Assembly (NCBI RefSeq): GCF_052324685.1
Contig: NW_027506875.1
Coordinates: 26,001-90,000 of the forward strand
Direction: 5' to 3'
Source: Brachyhypopomus gauderio
Taxonomy: Eukaryota; Chordata; Actinopteri; Gymnotiformes; Hypopomidae
DNA length: 64,000 bases
A program made the translations under genes and the position numbers. The notes under the pieces were generated by a model, which worked only from the letters and a program-made list of their open reading frames with translations, had not been told where the DNA came from and searched no databases. This document shows, in pieces, positions 58,501 through 64,000 of the stretch. The first letter of the stretch is position 1, and every line of letters begins with the position of its first letter.

Positions 58501-59294
58501 GGGTCATTCCATGTCAAATAAACCAAAATTTAGATTGACCATCTCAGAATCCCTTCAAACTTCCCCCATTAGTAGGCAGATATGTTTCATGGAAAAATCC
58601 AAAGTATTTCTGTTCCATGTTCAATATTTTAAGAGTTACAGCCGTTTTTGTAACCCCCCCCTCAGACGCATCTTTTGCGAAAGTGGCTAAATAGCATTAT
58701 TTGAATGTGAATTATCTCTAAAACTATTACAGCTAGAAGGCTGAAAGTTTTTTTGTATGTTTAGAAACTTGTATACTTGTAACTTATGTACTTTCTGGTG
58801 CTGTAAGTTGTGTTGTCAATAGCAAAAAAAAATCAACTAAGTCATTTTCACCTGTCTTTATCTCATGGATGAAGTAGAAGAAGGCTGATCTATGTTTTAT
58901 GTTTCAAAGTACTTCCAGTGGCAATGTTGAAGTAATAATTAAGTTGCCTGTATGTGGTCCAGTTTTTGCACAATTTGCTGTCAAATATCCAATTTCACAC
59001 GTACGGTACCCTTATTTAGACACTGATTCACAAAATACCTATATTTATTTTTTCAATTTTTTTGTTCTGTTATATACTTTGATATGTGCTGAATATATGG
59101 TAGAAAAATTGGAATGGCCTTTTTTGATATAGTGGTTTTATTCACCACTGAAAATCACCAATATCATGGAAAAATAACATTCAAAAAAGAGAAGCAAAAC
59201 AAAATTTATGTTGTGCTAAAACGCAGTATTTACACAAAAAATTAATTTACACAAATTTACACAATTTCTTGGTTGATTTGACATGGAATGACCC
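58501..59294. mobile_element. MITE with GGGTCATTCCATGTCAAAT ends
   Basis: Left GGGTCATTCCATGTCAAAT and right ATTTGACATGGAATGACCC are perfect inverted repeats of about 19 bases, with TAAACCAA and TTGGTTG just inside. The interior is AT-rich with an open frame at 58899-59132 of no recognised type. TSD not clear; superfamily not assigned. Confidence 0.7.
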
Positions 59295-59496
59295 AATAAA
59301 TATAAAACCTGATGCGGAGTTAGCGGATTCAAAAAAGAAGCTGAAAAACTATGATTGCTCCACCAGATGGCGCCAGTTGACTATCAAGTACTTGAAAATC
59401 TGCTAACTCAGATTCTCCTGTTCAACACAGATCAGATCATCAGACACCCTTATGAGATCAAAGGTCAAAAGGTTCCTGATCCTCTTTGGTGTGATC

Positions 59497-59808
59497 TCAG
59501 ATGGAAATACTCACTGAGAACTGTTCTTCAGTGATGAGATTCGCAACTATCACAACACATACAGCAACACTAAGTCTCAGCTCACATGTGTGTAAACAGT
59601 TTTCCACAGTAGTGAAAGCTGAGGTTTCATTTCCTTGATTTAATTTACAAAAAGATGAATCTTTCATCACGGCCCTGATCTCATCAGACACTCTAAAAGT
59701 CTCAGAGAGGCCATGTGTCTCCATGTTGAGATCATCCAAATGGGAGAATCCATCATCCAGATAGACTGATTCTCCCTGCCACACAGAATCTACAGATACA
59801 CTCATCAA
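59497..59808 (-). CDS. Possible coding exon of unknown function
   Basis: 103 codons from MSVSVDSVWQGESVYLDDGF, an acidic N-terminal part, followed by a hydrophobic stretch (LRLSVAVCVVIVANLI) that could be a membrane segment. The layout would fit a type II membrane receptor N-terminus, but no domain is recognised, and the absence of splice partners keeps this doubtful. Confidence 0.25.
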   Translation of the reverse strand: MMSVSVDSVWQGESVYLDDGFSHLDDLNMETHGLSETFRVSDEIRAVMKDSSFCKLNQGNETSAFTTVENCLHTCELRLSVAVCVVIVANLITEEQFSVSISI

Positions 59809-60967
59809 GGGAGATTGTTGTTACACTTAACCTCAGGAGTGAGGAGGGTGTGACGTCTGCTTAGCACACACTGTATTTATTAAACACTAAACACACACTA
59901 ACTGTGTTGTATTTATTCACACAGAAATCTGAACACTTTTCTCAGGTTTAATGATAAAAATCAAAAGAATAATATTTAATACAAAATGTTGTCATAGATT
60001 TCTATTATTCATAATTTCCCGCCTGTTTTGATTTCTTATTACCTACATGTAACAATTTTTCGAATTTAAATACATTCCTGCAGCAACAGTGCCCCTGGTG
60101 AACACAGACAAACTCAGTTACTAATACGTGTGTAATTACAGGTAGTTCAATCCATTGATCTATATTACTGGATTGGACATCGCCTGTTGCCGCTATAGCT
60201 AGCGATGCGCCGCCCTCGGAGCCATTACTATGTATTGAGTCATGTCAGCAAAGCAGTGTAGTTCCTATGTGGGATGTGCATCCATCTGTCACAAAAACAG
60301 TCCTAGCGCCCTTATTTCTTATCCGATTTTTATAAAATATGGCTTAAATTAAAGGTGAGAATATTGCCGTTGTGATATGTAAAACTTTGTATTCTCCCAA
60401 GAGATATATAAGCAGTCTGGGAATTTTTCAATTTAGGTAAAATTAAAAAAAGCCCTGTATAAAGCCCTTTTCTTTCACCTGGCTAAAACTAAATAACACA
60501 TGTATGTCATGTTTTTGATATTCAATCATAATTATGGTAAAAAGTTTTAAATAAATAACTTTAAGTTTTAATTATGATAAGTCACAATTCTGATATTGAA
60601 AGTCAAATTTATGAGTTTATCTCTTTATTTGTCAACTCTCCCCGTTACAGCTGTAGTTTTCATAAATTCTTTAAGTGCAATACCTCTTATATATGTTCAA
60701 GTATAATATGAGATGGCATCAGTGTGGAGGAGCATCTTTGAGCACTACATGGCTAAATGTGGGTGAAATTAATTATGAAATTATGATAGAGAAAATAATG
60801 AGTTTGAATCTGAAATTTATGCCAAATTATTATTTTTTTAACTTCAAGTAGCAGAAAAGAGCTTACACAATCCAGTTTTCCACAAATACATAATTAGATA
60901 AATTGACATGACACAAAATATACAATTTTCAAAATCATTTATTGCAGCCACTTCTCATTGGCTACAG
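59809..60967. other. No gene seen
   Basis: AT-rich unique sequence; no repeat ends or coding frames found. Confidence 0.5.
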
Positions 60968-61026
60968 CAGTGGTTCCCAAACTTTTTCTGCCATGCCCCC
61001 CTTTAGTAGATGAGAATATTTTCGCG

Positions 61027-61059
<33 letters not shown>

Positions 61060-61508
61060 ATATTGACTAGGGATGCATCGATTCACGTTTTTCACTTCCG
61101 ATACCGATTCAGATATCTGAGGCTTAGTATCGGCAGATACTGATCCGATACCGATCTGATAAGAGTAAAACAGTGCTGAATCGACTTAAAACATTTTTTT
61201 AAAACACAGACATACTGAATTACAAGTTTATTGAAAACTCTGCACCAGTATAGCACACTTAAACACACATATAAAAATGTAAAAACAACACAACTTGCAT
61301 TTGTTCAGTCAGTGCAAATACCAAAGAACCTGAAACTTACAAAAACAATAGGTTCAAAACTTCAAACATGAAAAAAAAACTGCAAGAAACCTTTGAAATG
61401 GTTCAAGAATTTAAAATATAATTTAAAATAAATAAGGAGATGAAATAAGAGAAACAGCAATACATATGCGGCTAGTTTGCTAGCGCAGACATCATGCAGA
61501 GCACAAAG

Positions 61509-62139
61509 GCTTTGAGCTAATAAAATCCCTTAGGATAAAAGTTTTGTTTGCCAGCGATCTGGCGTTTACCAGACCAATCCTGGCAGGAGCTGTGGCCTGT
61601 GGTTCAGCGAGGCCTGTGACCCTGGGCAGTGTCCTCAGGTTACGGGGATTTCCCCCGCGCTGACAGAGCCGAGGAAAACTGGTGTGGCGGGAATGGAAAC
61701 CCTCATCCAAGCTGGTCACAGGTATCAGACAGGTGTCGATGGGCTCCATAAACCGCCGGGACACAAATAATGGAAGATGTAATCCATGACCTGTCCGGGA
61801 AATGGATATGGAGTGTACCAGCCAGACCTTCAGCTTCACCAGCTGACCGCTGCGTTTACCACGACGGCGGCGGCGACGCTTACGCCGGGGTGATTGAGCC
61901 AGAAACCGGTAGAGGTGGGTCGGGATTTCTGATAGGAGCGGGGGTAGATTTTCCTGTCTACCGCGACTAAAAGTAATTTTGTCGTCGACATTATGTTTAA
62001 GATCCATGAGGGCTTGGCGATCATACACCAACAGAGACGTTATTTGAGTAAAACTAAAACTTAATAACAGTACAAACATTAACCAACGCGGGAGTACCAG
62101 ACGGCCTGCCAAACACACCGGCGCCATCTTGTATCTCAC
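61509..62139 (-). pseudogene. Inverted 5' part of the LINE ORF
   Basis: From MRYKMAPVCLAGRLVLPRWL at 62139, with a hydrophobic stretch, an Arg-rich block (PRRKRRRRRRGKR) and IGLVNARSLANKTFILRDFI, the start of an APE endonuclease. It ends at the target junction. Confidence 0.8.
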
Positions 62140-62149
62140 CTGCTCCTAC

Positions 62150-62738
62150 AAGGGAAGTGCAGGAAATCGGTGCAGTAGTGAAGTCCAGCTTTTTCCAACT
62201 GAGGCAGCTGGCTAAGGTGAAGAATATCCTCCCACGTGAGCACTTTGAAACAGTAATCCATGCATTTATTACATCACGGCTGGATTACTGTAATGCACTT
62301 TATTTTGGAGTTAGCCAGTCCTACCTCAAGCGACTCCAGTTGGTACAGAATGCTGCTGCCAGACTGCTGACTGGAGTGTGTAAGAGGGAGCACATAACTC
62401 CTGTTCTGGCCTCCCTCCACTGGCTGCCCGTGCATTTTAGAATTCATTTTAAGATTTTTTCATTTGTTTTTAAGGCATTAAATGGTCTTGCCCCACCTTA
62501 CCTCTCTGAGCTTCTACATCCACACGCTTCCACTCGGTGCCTCAGGTCAGCTGATCAGTTGCTCCTGAAGGTGCCGAGGGCAAAGCGCAAGCTCAGAGGG
62601 GATCGAGCCTTTTCAACTGCTGCACCTAAACTGTGGAACGACCTACCTATCCATGTTAGACAGGCCCCATCTCTCACTGTTTTTAAAACTCGTCTTAAAA
62701 CACATTTTTATTCCTTGGCTTTTAACTCCACATGAGAC
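62150..62738 (+). pseudogene. 3' part of the LINE ORF (RT C-terminus)
   Basis: Reads [51 protein letters not shown] and ASLHWLPVHFRIHFKIFSFV, ending FYSLAFNST. It matches the C-terminal part of the intact L2 ORF2 in the window and is open to the stop. Confidence 0.85.
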
Positions 62739-63616
62739 TTGGGTATTTTATGAGGTGTTGTTTTAAATAGTATGTATTAGAATATTTATAGTGGTCTGTG
62801 TTTTTATTGTATTTTGCTCTTCTTGTTTTTTTTTTTTTTACTAATTGCACACTCTGTAAAGCACTTTGGTTCGGCTGATGCTGTTTTGTAAAGTGCTATA
62901 TAAATAAAGTTGAGTTGAGTTGAGAGCACAAAGCATGTAACGGCCAGAAATATGTGTACTGTCTCTTTAAGGGAGCGAGTTGAGCGCGCGTATGGAATAT
63001 TGTTGTTTTTTTAGCTTTCTGCTGTAGACCGAGTCAGACCACTGCTCTTTATTTTATCTTTATTTTATTTCTGTAAGTAACGCATTCAGTGAGCTTTGGA
63101 CAACTCACCAGTTCATGTATGAACAGTCAAGTAGTGCTGGAGCCCAGGTTTATTTTGGTCAACCAGCAAATAAACGGAAGTGGAATACCACCAGCGCGAG
63201 TACGAGTCAGTGATTCACCTCTCCTCTGTGTGCTTCGCGTTTCAGCCGCCTGTTAACTCTCCAGGTTCATATCCGGGACAGAGTGGATATTTAAGGTTGA
63301 ACTAACTCAGAAAAGCGTTACAAGCATAGAATTAGACTGAATAGATCTGTTTTTATGGATCGGTCACATTGTCCCCGATACCCGATCTAGAATTTTTTCA
63401 GATATTAATATCGGAATCGGTGCATCTCTAATATTGACACATGTGCACATGTTTTACTTCCAAGCTCCGCGCCCCCCCTGCAATAGCTCCGCGCCCCACC
63501 TAGGGGGCGCCCCCCCCCCCACTTTGGGAACCACTGGGCTACAGAATTTCATCAACTTTAACCCCTTCAGACCCCACGTCCACTGGAATGGACATGACAT
63601 ATTTCTTGCCCTAAAC

Positions 63617-64000
63617 CAGGGGTACTCAACTGGCGGACCGCGGTCCGGATCCGGACCCGAACGCAGTCCTGTCCGGACCCAATCTCATTCCTGATTAACT
63701 GGATACGGACCAAAACAAAACCGTAGCATTTATTTCAGGGCTACTGAAAAAACACTCCGTCACGTTACGTTTGCCACCCCCGCTCAACAACTTACGTTCG
63801 CCACCCCCGCTCAACAACAAGCCTGCCTGGTTGACGCTTCGCGAGCGGCGCGAGGGTCCGCGCGGCGAAAATGACGTAATCGCTGTGGCTCCGCGTGTGC
63901 GCGAGTGCCTCGCGCGCTGTCGGTTCGAGAGGTCGTGCACCTCTCGAATTTTGTAACTTCGCGCCGCGCTTCAGCGCAATGAACAAAGTCACGTTTTCAG
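63617..64000 (+). mobile_element. Left end of a hAT, cut by the window end
   Basis: CAGGGGTACTCAACTGGCGG follows CCCTAAAC (63609-63616, the probable TSD). Inside are two tandem units of CAACAACTTACGTTCGCCAC and from about 63835 a copy of the family seen at 8340 and 33900. The right end lies outside. Confidence 0.6.

Larger units (their letters stand above)
61509..62922 (+). mobile_element. LINE with 5' inversion (twin priming)
   Basis: TSD AGAGCACAAAG (61498-61508 and 62923-62933). The right part (about 62150-62922) is in plus orientation and ends in a TAAATAAAGTTGAGTTGAG tail. The left part (61509 to about 62145) is inverted and holds the 5' start of the element. The middle, with most of endonuclease and RT, is missing. 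This is the classic outcome of twin priming during target-primed reverse transcription. Confidence 0.88.
61068..63430. mobile_element. Non-autonomous hAT nested in the outer hAT
   Basis: Ends TAGGGATGCATCGATTC and GAATCGGTGCATCTCTA, TSD ATATTGAC (61060-61067 and 63431-63438). CGATACCGAT-type motifs near both ends. Contains a LINE insertion (61509-62922). Confidence 0.9.
60968..63536. mobile_element. Non-autonomous hAT, outer element
   Basis: Ends CAGTGGTTCCCAAAC and TTTGGGAACCACTG, TSD GGCTACAG (60960-60967 and 63537-63544). Without its nested hAT it is only about 200 bases, mostly C-rich termini (61027-61059 is a C run). Confidence 0.9.

Overview
The window is vertebrate nuclear DNA, almost certainly from a teleost fish. 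It holds a pyrin-FISNA-NACHT receptor gene of the fish-expanded NLR type, V-SINEs, Tc1-like elements, L2-type LINEs, chromovirus and other Gypsy elements, and many hAT and PIF/Harbinger elements with intact target-site duplications (TSDs). Genes have GT-AG introns and there is no operon structure. The species cannot be named from the sequence alone. Most of the 64 kb is transposable-element DNA, much of it nested.

Layout. 1-3000: an LTR end, then copy A of a segmental duplication carrying a hAT element that itself holds a Harbinger miniature. 3.3-4.0 kb: two minisatellites. 5.86-6.79 kb: two phase-matched minus-strand exons of an unrecognised gene. 6.85-12.4 kb: one minisatellite hit twice by the same hAT family, each time with its own perfect 8-bp TSD. 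12.6-15.5 kb: two copies of a second hAT family around a possible host exon. 16.8-19.2 kb: copy B of the duplication, with three insertions that have empty sites in copy A. 19.75-26.1 kb: a long Harbinger element with a broken transposase and a MADF-BESS gene whose 5' splice site was hit by an intact Tc1 element. 26.6-33 kb: an L2 relic, then an L2 LINE with two intact ORFs on the minus strand. 34-36.6 kb: a Gypsy relic without reverse transcriptase, fused to a Tc1 end. 37.3-38.4 kb: a two-exon THAP gene relic. 39.1-39.9 kb: helix-turn-helix exons split by a small hAT MITE. 40.3-44 kb: a chromovirus Gypsy relic. 44.3-45.6 kb: satellite and minisatellite DNA. 46.7-50.9 kb: three NLR exons in consistent phase. 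51.2-57.8 kb: a LINE with a 15-bp TSD, interrupted by a second Harbinger (itself holding a solo LTR) and by a small hAT-like MITE. 58-64 kb: further repeats, including a hAT in a hAT that contains a LINE with a twin-priming inversion.

The host genes with real support are the NLR gene, which lacks visible leucine-rich-repeat exons here, and the unrecognised gene at 5.86-6.79 kb. The intact mobile coding sequences are the Tc1 transposase and both ORFs of the minus-strand L2. The window is a stratigraphy of insertions: TSDs, paralogous empty sites and nesting give a relative order for many of them. I found no convincing new defence or metabolic system. The most notable signals are the Tc1 hit on a splice donor, the repeated use of one minisatellite by one hAT family, the twin-primed LINE and the unrecognised two-exon gene.
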